The notes beneath the pieces were generated by a model, which saw only the letters and a list, made by a program, of their open reading frames with translations, did no database searches and was not told where the DNA came from. A stretch of 64,000 bases of DNA from Ceratopteris richardii. Lineage: Eukaryota; Streptophyta; Polypodiopsida; Polypodiales; Pteridaceae. Shown here one piece after another: positions 20,939 to 32,640 of the stretch. Both the position numbers and the translations under genes were made by a program. Each line of letters opens with the position of its first letter. Position 1 is the stretch's first letter. The DNA is taken from contig CM035407.1 of the NCBI GenBank assembly GCA_020310875.1, positions 88,983,632 through 89,047,631 on the forward strand, given 5' to 3'.

Positions 20939-22341
20939 GTTCACATGCCTTAGCAGATTTCTTATCCCGCTTAGATTCCGGTGAAGCTCCGGTGGGCATA
21001 GATGACACGACACCTGCTATTTATGTGTCAGAACCAATTAATGAAGATTCTGTAGACCCACCTATCCCATTTTCATATTATGATCAGATCTTGACCTTTC
21101 TCACTGATGGTTTCCTTCCATCTCAGACTTCTAAGGCAGTACGAAGAAAAATTGCAGTCTTTAGCCGCCAATTTTTGTTAATTGCTGGAGAACTATATTA
21201 TGTAGATCATACCGGAATCCTACTTTGCTGTATTCCACCACATGAAGTTAACTCAGTTATCACGTTGGCTCACTCGATTCCTTCCGGTGGCCATTTTGCT
21301 ACAGACTTAACTCATCGAAAAATTCTGCAGAGTGGTCTCTGGTGGCCAACGATGTACAGAGATATATCACAGTTTATCAAACAATGTGATACTTGTCAAA
21401 GATCCAGACAGCCTTTGCAACGTCATCTTTTTCCTCTGCAACCCATCTTACCATTGGAACCTTTCCAGAAATGGGGTCTAGATTTTATCGGTCCAATTAC
21501 ATCTCCAGCAGTCTTCAGTAACAACCGTTACATACTGACCTCTACAGATTATGCAACCAGATGGGCAAAAGCCTGGGCTTTACGATCTGCTACAGCTGTT
21601 ACAGTAGCAAAGTTTCTGCTAACCGATGTCTTTCCACGTTTTGGCTTACCATTGGAGATTACCTCAGATCAAGGCACTCATTTTGTAAACAATTTAATGA
21701 AGGTACTGACACAGTCGTTCTAGGTTACACATAAATTTAGTTCTCCTTATTATCCTCGTGCTAATGGCTTGGCCGAAAGTACAAACAAATCTCTGCTGAA
21801 TATACTTCGGAAATTGATCATGGAAGCACCGGAAAGATGGGATCAACTGCTACCTGCAGTATTATGGGCATATCGGACTACATACAAGGTAACAATAGGA
21901 TTGACACCTTTCAAATTAGCTTATGGATTAGAAGCAATAGCACCAATGGAGATAGTCATACCAAGTTTACACGTAGCAATCGCTCAGAAACTACTACCAG
22001 AAGACTCACTGTCATTCCGGTTGGACACACTCAGAGAATTAGACGAGCACCGATGGCTCAGTTTTTTAACCATGCACGAAGTCCAACTAAGACAGGCAAG
22101 GACGCATGATCGACACCTGAAGACTCCAGTGTTTTCGGTAGGTTAGCTGGTACTTTTCTATAATGCAAAGTCAAATAGATCCGCAGGCAAATTCAAATTA
22201 CAGTGGTTCAGCCCTTACAAGATATCAGAGCAAGTCGGTCCAGCAACTTTTTGGTTGACTACGTTGATCGAAAATCCACTTCCAAAAGCAATCAACGGTT
22301 CGAAGCTCCGGCCGTATCAACACGCTGCTAGCCCACATTAA
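20934..22341 (+). pseudogene. Element A pol: RNase H end and integrase
   Basis: The frame begins with the end of RNase H (ALADFLSRLDSG), then a linker and a single HHCC domain (H..H in HSIPSGGHF, CDTCQ), the integrase core with GLDFIGP, TSDQGTHF and GLAEST supplying the D-D-E residues, and a C-terminal GPY/F-like region (LQWFSPYKI). The natural end is TAA at 22339. Two in-frame TAG codons at 21721 and 22144 break it; the second lies in a VG-stop-LVLFYN context where related elements often have Gln or Asp. The stops make the copy inactive. Confidence 0.9.
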
Positions 22342-22651
22342 AACATTCGGCGGTGGACCGCATTTTTTTTTGTTTTTATTTTACTTTTCCTTCTGTTCTT
22401 TCTTTTCTTTTTAAATAGCCGCGTTTTGTCATATCCGCCCTCCTTACTAATTACTCGAGCATGCACGCCAAATTGAAAGCAGTATCATTCCACCACCGCA
22501 CAATGATAACCATCACTTCCTACCCCCCCACCGTAATGTCTCTACTTAATCTCTTCGGTTGCGTCAAAAAATGCTATTGTGTTCTTGTGATTGTGCTTGT
22601 GTTTTCTGTGTTCTGTGTATCCGTGTGTTGTGCTCTATTTTCGTGTGTCCC
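22342..22651 (+). promoter_or_regulatory. Spacer with long pyrimidine tract and candidate splice acceptor
   Basis: Between pol and ORF2 of A lies a stretch of almost pure pyrimidine at about 22366-22412, ending AAATAG at about 22419. It occupies the same place as the TACTAAC/pyrimidine/AG signal in element I, suggesting ORF2 is expressed from a spliced RNA in both lineages. Branch point not identified with confidence. Confidence 0.4.
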
Positions 22652-24838
22652 ATGGAAGCATTGGCGAACTACGCAGCTTTCTATGATGGTATCCCTACCG
22701 AGGTAGGAGAATACCTGCGCATCCGAGGGTTGGCCAACTTCGCTGAGCTGCCTTGGCACTCAGTGGAAGCCCATCCCTTTTTCGCGCAGATCATATCTGC
22801 CATTGCTCAATCCCCCATCACTGAGCAAAAATGGATCTTCCTCTCCCTACCATCTAGAACCGTAATAACCTTCCAAGCCTTTGTCGAAGCCTTCCGCCTC
22901 ACCCCACAAGGCCGCGAGAATGGCCCAAGCATCCCCGTAGCCCGAATGACAGCACTCTTCCCCCGCTATTCATCAAACGAGTACGCCATCCTCTGCCGCC
23001 CTGAACCCGAAAGAACTGCACTCCAGTTCTTAGTCGCCATCTTAAACCTCCAGAAACGCACCTACGGTATATCCCGCCCGTTCTACTCCGCCATTGACCT
23101 TGTTGCACAAGAACCCGTCAACTTCGCATCCTTTTTCTTTCACCGTATCCATAAGGAATGTGTAGCCATAGTGAAACAAGTCAATAAAGGAACTACCCCT
23201 CGATCTAGACTACCCCACACCCTCTCCTTTCTCTTTCCAACCATACTCGCAGCTCAACCACCACCATAGGGGCCCGTCCTCAGACATGAGGAGTCGATAC
23301 AGTTGCTAGACGATGAGGAAGAAGAAGATGAAGAAGAGCTCAACCAATTGTTCCGCCGGAAACGCATCAGGATCAGCTCATCCGAAAGTGAAGCACAAGG
23401 CTCAGCAGGAAAAGATAAAGAAGATGATAAAGAAGACGAGAAGAACAAAGAGGAGACATTTCATGATACAGCCACATCAATGCAGAATGAATCGTCGGCT
23501 GAGCAACAAGAACAGCAAGATCCAACAGAGACAGAAACAATTTCGACCGAAAAAGAATCAGAGCAATAGGCAAACGAGCAAGAATCCGCTAGGGATGCAC
23601 TAGACAAGCTACTTAAGGCAGTGGAATCCACAGAGGCTAACAATGCAGAAACTGAACAAACAAACAAGGTAACACCACTGACTTTGCCCTTCCCAACCCA
23701 CCACCAGTCAACCCCATTCCCCCACCGAAACCACCTCGCAGTCCCATCCAGCCCAGTCATCCCACTGAAACCGCTGAAACCTCTTCATCCTCCCTCAATT
23801 ACTCCCCACCAAATTCCCAGCAACTCCTCACCGCATCCTCTTCACAACCTCGCCCTCCTCTGCCACCCCACCCCATTCCAGTCTTCTCTGAGTTAGAATC
23901 TATGGGTCGCCTCTTGATTAACTTATCCCAACAACTGCCGCAACATCTAAAGCAAGTCACAGACAATCACGAGATGAATTCCAACGTAAATTGGAAGTGA
24001 TGGAGGCAGATATCACCCCCCTCAGGAAGAGTTATAGCCAGCAAAAGCAGAAAACCACGCGCTCAACGAACAGATAAAGCAATTACAGGCCACACTCCAA
24101 GCACAGGAAGAAAGCACACACCAACGAGAAAAGGCACTGGCTGCAAAAGAAGATTTACTGATAGCTGTCGACACAGAGATAATAAAGTTAAATCAAACAC
24201 TCAAAGATACAGAAGATACAAGAATAGCGCTCGGAAACCTACTCCAAGAAACAAGAGTCCAGCTGCAGGAAGCAATACAGAAGTACCAAGAGTAGCAGAC
24301 AGAAGCTAAGCAGGCAGAAGACCAACTACAGAGAACGAAAGAATCCCTCGATGAAGTCAATAATATACTCAAACACCAATTACTCAGGGAAACCAAATAT
24401 CAGAAGGACTTAGCGAATGCCCACAGAGAACGAGATGCATATCACAAGACAATACAGTTCCAGAACCAACAATTCGAAAGAATGGATAATCAGTTGCGCA
24501 ACCAGAAGGATCGAGTCAATGATATGCAGAAGCAAGTAGCTGAAATGAAGACATCTAGAGATGCGGCCTTATCAAACGATTTCTACCTATAGGAGGCCTT
24601 TTTGCAAACAGAGGCCTAAATTTTACTTACTGAAGCCATCGCCCTTAGTTCTGTTAGAGTAGATGCGCAAATATTAGAGCCAGACACCCTTAAGCAACTA
24701 TTAGAAACTCTTAAGAAAAAGATAGCCCGAACATTTAGATTAGCCAGAAATATGTATCTAGAAGGAATCATCGATGAACAATAGTTTTGTAAGCAAAATA
24801 ACTTGCGGGTTCGAGTCCACCGTGCGTGCCAGTGTTAG
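22652..24838 (+). pseudogene. Element A ORF2 (coiled-coil protein), broken
   Basis: The likely start is the ATG at 22652 (MEALANYAAFYDG). An N-terminal globular region of about 200 aa resembles the plant-mobile-element domain placement in I ORF2, though I see no clear sequence match. It is followed by an acidic D/E run (about 23310), a Pro-rich segment, a coiled coil (about 24000-24560) and a C-terminal region with NDFYL-stop-EAF. The same end is present in C at 51685-51945. In-frame TAGs occur at 23267, 23567, 24293, 24590 and 24782, with at least one frameshift between 23700 and 23900. The TAG at 24590 aligns with a Gln codon in C. The frame continues past 24784 to a TAG at 24836 that overlaps the LTR start. 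Confidence 0.75.
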
Positions 24839-25724
24839 TTGGCCGCCGGAGTGGGACAAATGTAATGACTACTGGGTGTAACGGAGTTTTCGAAATACGC
24901 GCGAAAAGTTGGTACGCGCATCTTGTAAATTCTATATAAAGCAATGTAAGGAGAATGGTCAGAGAGACGTCTTTTCTGGAATTGCCAGATTGTTCGCCTG
25001 AACAATTGTGATATTATTGTTTACACTGTTGTGAAGTTCTGAGTACTGTTAGTGTTGAGTTCTGCATCGCCTGCTCACATTGAAGTTCATCGTAACGAGT
25101 GGTTGAGTGACAGATTGTGTGTCTGAGTACTGTTATCGTATTGTATTGCCGTGTGTTCTTCAGTTGTTGAAGTACCCTGAGTCAGTTTGAGTAGTTATAT
25201 TACTATGTGGATCGAATAGGTAACCTCTTGCCTTGTCGGAGTATGTTCTGTTTGTTTTTTTATCAGATTCGTTGCATTCGGTGTAATAACTGTTGACCCC
25301 GAATACGAGTACGAAATAGTATCTTCGGTAAACGTGAACTTTTGAGATCACTGGAAAGTGTTGTGATGAGTGAATCTGTCAGCTATAGTATTCACTCTGG
25401 TTGATTTACGGTATACCTAGCGAGTCTGTAGATTGGACTACTGCTCTGTTCCAATAGCAGGTTAGTCTGAAGGGTTCGGTACCCAGGAACATAGAAAGCA
25501 AGTATTGTCTAGTTAATGCTAATAACTTAGCTAAGACGAGTATTCATGCTTTTGATGTTGTAACGAAGATTTGGGAAATAAGTACAGGGCCTCTGTCTAA
25601 CAGACCCCTACCACTCCCAAGAACCCACGTTGGTGTGATAAACGCCTTTCGGCCAGTGAGTAATGATACTTAAAGTTTAACACATTTTACGGTGAAACAC
25701 TGCTCCACGATTAACACTTTAACA
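24833..25724 (+). repeat. 3' LTR of element A
   Basis: Begins TGTTA and ends TAACA (inverted termini), 892 bp. A segment near 25587-25628 (AGGGCCTCTGT..ACAGACCCC, CCCAAGAACCCA) matches the end of the C LTR, confirming family. The start is less certain because no clear polypurine tract precedes it and no 5' LTR is in the window for comparison. Equal length with the LTRs of I is coincidence; the sequences do not match. Confidence 0.7.
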
Positions 25725-28615
25725 GGTAACATCTTTCATGATCCGTTACATTTGGTCCTTCCTGGATCCTGGCCTGATATGCTCTGAGCATCATATCTAT
25801 GTCTTCGGGAGTGGGATCTGCTAAAACTGATCCTACTCGGGGTGGTGGGTGGGGTATGTGTGATGGATTAGATGGTTGAGGAATGGAGGGTGAAGGGGAT
25901 GGTAGTGGTGGGGATGTGTGAGAGTGCGTTTGAGATGTGATTTCTATGATTTTGGCTTTGGTTTCTCGTAGGCTTTCCTCAAGTTCTCTCATCTTTTTTG
26001 TCCATTGCCTTTTCATATGTTCACGGCTATCTCTCCAAGCTCTTGTTCTCTTCTTATTCTGACTCTCAGTCTCGCTAACCTCCGCATTCTTTTCCTGGCC
26101 TAAGTCTTGGTTTTGTTGCAATGCTTGAGCTCTAGTGACCACTTATATTGGCGCGGTGAACGTGACGCTTCCTGTAAAGTCTACTACTAACCCAATAACA
26201 TTGATAGGAGTAATTTTTGGCATATTATTGGGATTCTTTGGGCAATCTTGTAAGAGATGCTCTTTTCCACAATCTATACAAAAGCCTTGGATTGCCACTG
26301 ACTGGGGTTGTGTAGGTGGAGGTAAGGGGCAATCGCGAATGAGGTGATCTCCCTAACATCTGTAGCATGGTCCTCTAGGGAATGGGGGTCTTACTTGCCT
26401 AGGTTGAGGTCTAGTGTTGGGATTTGTGTACATGAGATTTGCATATTCTGGCTCCCAACTAGGTTCACTTGGCTCTTCACTGTAGTAGGACTCACCATGT
26501 TCGGGAGATTGCATGTAGTAGGCCTGGGGGCTATCTATATGTGTAGAATCAAAGCTATGGTCGCTCGGGTCACTTTCTGACAGCAATGGCGTTACTGGCA
26601 CTATGGCTCTATTCAGGTTCTCTTCTGCAGCTGCGTACTTTACAGGAATTACATTAGTTGGGGCAGGGGGTTGTTGTGCTAACACAGGCTGAGGCTTTTG
26701 TTGGTTTTGGTATTGTGGGTGGTAGGTTTGTTGAGGCCTAGCATACTGCTGCGGTGGGTACTGGTTTTGGTACCTGCCCTGTTGATGGTATGGTTGTGGG
26801 TATGTCTACCTAACTGCTTGCTTATTGTAGGGGCAATCTTGCGCAGTGTGATTGGTGTACCTCCGTTTTATGGTGCAGTATTGACTACTGGGATTCACTT
26901 GGGGTTGAGCCATGATGGGACATACGTTCGCCATATGGTCACCTCCACAAGTGTAACATCTTTCCACAGGGGCAAATCTTGGAATCTGCTTGCTAGAGAC
27001 ACCTAATTTCAGAGCTACCTTTTCTGCTAGATCCTCAATTGATGTGGATTGTGAGGAAATGAGGCTACTAGAACTATCTGAATCTTTATAGATTTTTGAG
27101 AGCTCTAATTCCTCCCCTAGGTTATCCTCAATGTCGATGCACATGTGTACACACTCTTCTATGGTCCTAGGGTCTTTCAAGTACACATATGACCTCAGTT
27201 TGGTACTTAGCAATCCATCCAAGAATAAAGCCACTTGTTTGGCTGGTGTGGGTAACTCAGGCACAAGGCATCTCTCCAGATATTGCCTAAATCTTCTTCT
27301 TGCAAGTCTCACGGTCTCTTGAGGGGTCTGCTTGAAGCTATGTATCAATGAGGAAGTATTATGTCTTATCCCACTCTTAGAGAATTCCGTGATGAAAGCC
27401 TCCAAGAGTTGGTCTATGCTCCTAAACAGTCTCTCATTCAATGGTTGAAACCATGTAAGGGCTGTATTCCTAAGGGTTAGACCAAAGGCATTATACTGCG
27501 TGAATAGGTCCTCAACTTGTTCAGCTCTCAAGACTTGCCTAAAGCCACATGATCATATGGGTCTCCTGTGCCATTCATGGACTTAACTAGCTGGGTAGGT
27601 CTCAAAGTCCTCGTGTGCTCTCTAGGTCTTCGTAGAGGGAATTCATCCACATTCTTTTGGTTCCTTGGAGCTCTAAGTACCTCAGGTTCCCCTCTATTTG
27701 TTTTTGTTCTCGTTCTTTCTGTGCCCCCTAGGTTGGCAAAGCTTACCTCAGGTCTATCTCTACTTCTGTCTCTCTGAGCTCCATGAGCTTGGGATGTTCC
27801 AGCTCCTGGGTGACCAAAGGACACATTAGACCTAGGTTGGGGGAAAATAAATTCATCTTTCTAAGTGTAAGCATGCCTATCATGTTCTGTAACCACAAAG
27901 ATCCGTTCTGATGCATTGTCTAGGTAAGTCACTTTGCCTGGGCTATCCGGGTCCTTGAACTCATATATCATGATTATTCCTACCTCATTTGGCTGATTAG
28001 ATTTATACCTCCAAAAGGCTTCATCAGTCTCTTGGTTCAGGAGTAGATCTATACTCTTATTGTCCTGGGGAACCCACTCGGGATTAAGGATTCTAGTAAG
28101 AACATATTTTCCTCGAGGGGTCCTCGACTCTCCTCCTATATTCCCTTGCTCTAGGTCACCTATGTCCGTCTCAGGGATCACATTCTCGAATTCATCAGTC
28201 CTGTCTGGGTGACTAGTGACTACATATATGGTTCCTTCTTTGTCCAAGTATGCTCCGTTTTCAAACTTGACTGCTGGGTGTTCCAGTCCAATGGATTGAT
28301 CTGGGTTTTTGATCTGTACCACAGACCTTCCTAGGCCGTCCTCATAGATGCTAGCACCTAATCGGTTGGTCCTAAGGTATTCTAGCTATGTCTTGTAGGG
28401 GCCTTCCACCCTATACAAATATGGCACACCTGAACTCCCCCTAGGTCTCTCCATACCTTGAGACATCTCTGATTCTTTCTAGTCTCAGAGCTAGGGTAAT
28501 GTGAAAAGTGGCTGAGCTGTTGGGCCCAAGACCTAGCAGTGTGATTGACACTAGCCTCTGAAGACCTAAGACTTTGTCTATCTCTCCCTAGATGTCATCC
28601 TGATCTAAGGTTCAT
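25725..28615 (-). pseudogene. Gag pseudogene of element B'
   Basis: The start codon at 28615-28613 gives MNLRSG followed by TGA where I and B have Arg. Homologous blocks follow in order: N-terminal region (28322-27861), Gag core (27531-26806; compare the AEQVEDLFTQYNAFGLTL segment with AEQVDDFMIQYESFGLTL in I), zinc knuckle CYTCGGDHMANVC, a conserved CX8HX4C-like YCTIKRRYTNHTAQDC, and CYRC near 26353. The linker reaches 25725. Breaks include a TAG at 28386-28388 where B has Gln, and several frameshifts. It is cut before protease. Confidence 0.85.
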
Positions 28616-30612
28616 ATGCCCTTTGTACGTTGCTGATTTCTTTGGTACCAGTCACTTGTTCCTTTTAAGTTCCTTTGGATGTGTTTTCTTGTTTTTAATT
28701 AAGCGTCGTCAGGAGCAATTTAGTGTGTCGTACTTGATGTTCTGCGTCCGCTTAGTTTAAGTTCTTTTCCTTTAAGTTATCCCTTGACTGCAATTTAGAC
28801 TATTCTTGGACTTGAGAAGTTAAAGACTCTTAGAACTTGAGTATTCCTATTGTACCTCTATTCAAACAAGACAACTACTCGCACTTAGCCTATGCTAAGA
28901 ATGGACTGAGGGGGTTAAGAGATGTTCCAACCTCAAGACGCTCCTCCTTGCTATGCTTCTCTACCCAGGAAGCAAGTTCCCAAGCCTGCACACAATGGCA
29001 CTCGCTTTGATTTCTCCAAGAGCTCTCGATAATCCTGTAAAAAATTCCCAAGTTTAGCTCCAACTTTATCCTTCAATTGACAGACAATTTATCACAAACA
29101 CTTTTAATGACCCTTTTTTCCCCCTTTGCTATTGTCAAAATTTTTTTTCTCTAGAGCTCTCTTGGTGTACCTACCCCTCAATAGGTCAACTTCAAAATAC
29201 CCTATCTGAAAATCAATGTAGTATATGCCACGAGCTTTCTAACAAGCCCTAGAGCTCAAAAAACGGATTTCAAATGAAAAAGTTATGACTGTTCAGGGTT
29301 TAGGGGGTTAAAACAGACAAACAGGCCCTTTTAGGGTTCTAGGGCATTTTTTCCAAGGCCTATTAAGTGTATGAGTGAGTGGGTATGTAAACATGCCCAA
29401 AACTTAGCCTAAATTTCCAAAAAATTTCCCCTTTATTTTTTTTTGCCGAAAATGTCTGTCTATCGCGATAGACAGTGTCTGTCGCGATAGACACTAACTG
29501 TCGCGTGGGGCAGTCTGTCGCGATAGACTGAGTCTGTCGTGGAATTTGGTCTGTCGCGATAGACGGTGTCTGTCGCAATAGACTGAGTTTATCGTGGGTC
29601 TCTGTTTGTCGCGATAGACAGGTGTCTGTCGCGATAGACGGGGTCTATCGTCTGTCGTGGTTTTGTTCTATCGCAATAGACGATGTCTATCGCGATAGAC
29701 TGAGTTTATCGTGGGTCTTTGTCTGTCGCGATAGACGGGTGTCTGTCGCGATAGACGGGGTCTATCGTCTGTCGTGGTTTTGGTCTGTCGCGATAGACGG
29801 TGTCTATCGCGATAGACTGAGTTTATCATGGGACTCTGTCTGTCACGATAGACGGGGTCTATCATCTGTCGTGGTTTTGTTCTGTCGCGATAGACGGTGT
29901 CTGTCGCGATAGACTGAGTTTATCGTGGGTCTCTGTCTGTCGCGATAGACGGGGTCTATCATCTGTCGTGGTTTTGGTCTGTCGCGATAGACGGTGTCTG
30001 TCGCGATAGACTGAGTTTATCGTGGGTCTCTGTCTGTCGCGATAGACGGGTGTCTGTCGTGATAGACGGGGTCTATCGTCTGTCGTGGTTTTGGTCTGTC
30101 GCGATAGACGGTTTCTGTCGCGATAGACTAAAAAACGCAATTTTTTTAGAAACTTCTAGTGATTTGGAGTGCTCTAATGGTGTAGGTTACCATGCCAAAC
30201 ATGCATTCAAAAAATATCAAGTTTCCCTGTCTGTCGCGATAGACAGAGGTAGTCGTCCCGGGACCTGTGCAGAGTCTGTCGTACCTGCGCAAGCTGCTGG
30301 AGATGGTGGTACAGCTAGTTCCTGCAACAAAGGCTCAAAAAACACACAAAAACTGATCGCATGCAAGCTCTCTCTCGCTCTCTCTCACAAATGAAATGAG
30401 GGAAATGAGGTGGGGAGTGGGAGATGAACAAAAAACTGAAATTTTTGTGGAGATGGAGATGGAGGTGGGAGACGGTGGGGATGATGATGGTGATGATGGT
30501 GATGCAAAAATAAGAAAAAATGAAGAAAAATAAGGAAAAGAAAGGATATTACCTATAACTCCAATGTCTCAACTCGACGTCTTACCATCACACGCTCGTC
30601 CTCGAAGCTCTC
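28616..30612 (-). other. 5' leader of element B'
   Basis: About 2 kb between primer site and gag without a credible ORF. The central part is the TCGCGATAGAC array. The end near the primer site has a GATG-rich simple sequence (30455-30505). Confidence 0.7.
29456..30131 (-). repeat. Leader array of TCGCGATAGAC words in B'
   Basis: About 20 copies of TCGCGATAGAC (plus-strand reading) in pairs, nested in a higher-order unit of roughly 95-120 bp that also contains GTCTATCGTCTGTCGTGGTTTTG. An outlying copy lies at about 30232-30242. Each word contains the palindrome TCGCGA. All frames through it are repeat artefacts. Confidence 0.92.
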
Positions 30613-30630
30613 TCCCCGGCCACGGCGCCA
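30613..30630 (-). other. Primer-binding site of B'
   Basis: On the minus strand TGGCGCCGTGGCCGGGGA, one mismatch from the primer site of element I, 7 nt from the LTR end. Confidence 0.85.
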
Positions 30631-30637
30631 AATTTGG

Positions 30638-31247
30638 TGTCACTCTAGCACAATGGTGAGTACCAACATGAGAAGATCCACTTCATAATTGTCAATCCGT
30701 GGAGACATGAGGACTAGTATGAAGACTATGAGCAAGTGATGGCACAAGTGTGTGAGTGAGAAGCACACAAGCATGCACGCACATACACACACACGCACAC
30801 ACAAGGCAAGAACAAGGAGAGGAACAATGGAGTTCTTTGCATTAGTAAAAAATTCTCTTACATAAGCTCAATTCACAAACAATCTATCCCAAAAATGAGC
30901 TTTCTAGCTCTTTTTATAGTTTTCTCACTAGCTTTGGCCTTGTCCAGACCTAGTGTTCGGCCTAGTTAAAAATTAGGTTCTAGAGCCTATTTGAGGGCTC
31001 AAACTGAGTCTAAAAATTATGAAAATTGGTATGTAGCTAATTCTAATACTCCTCAAGCTCGAGGACTCCTCGGCTTGAGCAAAATGGAGTCTATTCTACC
31101 AAAAACGGAATTTACAATGTTTGTGTAGTGATTAAAATCACTTGAGTTGTGAATGGTCCATGGAAAAAATGATTAGGCCTTGTTGTCGTATTGTGCATGA
31201 CCGCTCTGTTGTGCTGGTATGCTCTTCATCTGACTTGTATGCCAACA
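30638..31247 (-). repeat. 5' LTR of element B'
   Basis: 610 bp, minus-strand TGTTGG...GTGACA. It is clearly related to the B LTRs: shared AGCACACAAGCATGCACG-like block, GAGCT(T/C)TCTAGCTCT before the TATA region and CTCGAGGACTCCTCGGCTTG. The TATA-like element is CTATAAAAAG near 30912-30921. Confidence 0.88.
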
Positions 31248-31343
31248 ATTATCATTAGTCATCATCATGCAGTTTCATCAATCTTTATCATTCAACATCT
31301 CTTGATCATTATAATTTGTTTTATTATGATTCTTCTTCAATCA

Positions 31344-32449
31344 TCATTCAAGATTTGCAAATATGTCTTGCAAAGTTAGATTTCTACTTCTCTTGTTCTT
31401 TTTCAAACTCTTAGAAGACTTCGCACTTGCCTTTACATTCCCCTCAATTTTTTTGATAATATCATCAAGCAATTGTTTCTCTCTTTTGTTAACTCGCTTG
31501 TGAGATTCTATATCTTCTTGAGTTTCTTCTTTACTCTTTTCTTGTTCAATTTGTTTGTCAAAGTTTATTTGGGATTGCAATTTCATAACTTTCTCTTGAT
31601 CAAATAGAGTCTCATTAGTCAAAAGGTTTGGATCCAATGAAACATATACATCTTGCTCTTTCTTTGATTTCTCTCGCATTTATCTATCAGATTCTCTTTT
31701 ATCGATTTCTATTTGTTCTCTTAATATATGCTCAATATTTTGTTTTTCAACCTTTATCTATCTACCTTTGGTTTCTTCAATAGGTTTCTCTTGACCCTGA
31801 ATAGATACCATACTCGTTTGTTCATCAAACCTATTATTTCCATGCCTTTTAGGTTTCCATATCTTTTGAATTGATTTTGATCTAGTTTGGTCTCTTCAAA
31901 CTATTCCTTCATTCCACCTTTTCCTACATTCAAATGCAAAGGTATTTGCTCTTGATATTTACAAATTTTATTTTCATGTTTACTTACTAATCTATGTGTG
32001 CATGCACTCTCATACGCCAGCGAATCCCAAAACATATGTCCATACTGATCGCACCAAAAACATCGTATAGGTCTCTTCTCACCCCAGCCTGATTTCCTAG
32101 GCATCACTCTAGGCATGGATCTTCTAAAACCTAGTGACTGTTTGTGTGCAGATATGCTTTGGAATTTTACCTCATGTTCATGGTCACATTTCAATGTTTG
32201 TAGATCCTTAACTTGGTTAGTCAACAAGTTAACCTCATTTTTCAATTTAGAAATTTGAGAATCCATTTCATTTTTAATGTCTTTAATACTTATGCCCATT
32301 AGCTGAATAGTGTCAGATATTGCATTTATTGTTTGCATTAGGGTCATGATGATACAAAACTTTGATTTTATAGATTCACTCGTATTAATTTCCATTTCCC
32401 TAAATCGCTCTTCATATTTCCTAAACTTCTCTTCAATAATTTTGTTCAT
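31344..32449 (-). pseudogene. Gag-like ORFs of long-LTR family D
   Basis: Two open pieces on the minus strand: 32449-31901 (182 aa) and 31679-31344 (111 aa), separated by stops and a frameshift. The first begins MNKIIEEKFRKYEERF, is heptad-rich and Lys/Glu-rich, and contains CFWCDQYGHMFWDS, a CCHC zinc knuckle whose last Cys is Ser. The second is highly charged. Position just downstream of the D repeat in the same orientation suggests these are the gag of the family D element. I do not recognise protease or RT, and the frame stops where B' inserted at 31247. Confidence 0.5.
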
Positions 32450-32640
32450 TTTAGTTTTCCCCTTCTTATGATCTAAGTTGAGAAGTAGATTCTTAATCTA
32501 CGCATCAATAGAAAAGTGCACACCTGTATGATCTAAACTGATGCAACAGTGGATGATCAAACTCAAGAAATAACAAGCAATCTTTCTGTTCAAGTGCATG
32601 GAATAATGCAAAATTCAAAAAACTTCAGATGCTGGTACCT

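Larger units (their letters stand above)
20934..25724 (+). mobile_element. 3' part of older Ty3/gypsy element A
   Basis: Remainder of the element into which I inserted: end of RNase H, integrase, spacer with pyrimidine tract, broken ORF2 and a 3' LTR. The 5' half is absent; only about 55 bp survive left of I (3859-3913). A differs from I and B in having one HHCC domain and no second protease. Its 3' LTR directly abuts minus-strand gag of B' at 25725, so A probably inserted into B'. Confidence 0.85.
25725..31247 (-). mobile_element. 5' half of gypsy element B' (minus strand)
   Basis: In minus orientation: LTR (31247-30638), primer site, leader with TCGCGATAGAC array and broken gag. It is closely related to B at 34539-48606 in LTR, leader layout and gag. 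Homology stops at 25725, exactly where the 3' LTR of A ends, so pol and the 3' LTR were separated or lost after A inserted. Confidence 0.85.

Noticed and set aside
24800..24830. tRNA-like T-arm GGGTTCGAGTCC
   Set aside because: The flanking bases do not form the 5-bp T stem and no anticodon or acceptor stem is present; the segment aligns with the ORF2 end of C.
24833..25724. A LTR as a relative of the I LTR because both are 892 bp
   Set aside because: The sequences show no similarity beyond terminal TGTT/AACA; the equal length is chance.
29362..30394. Open frames of 65-114 codons with YRDRQ and CRDRR repeats
   Set aside because: Artefacts of the TCGCGATAGAC leader array.
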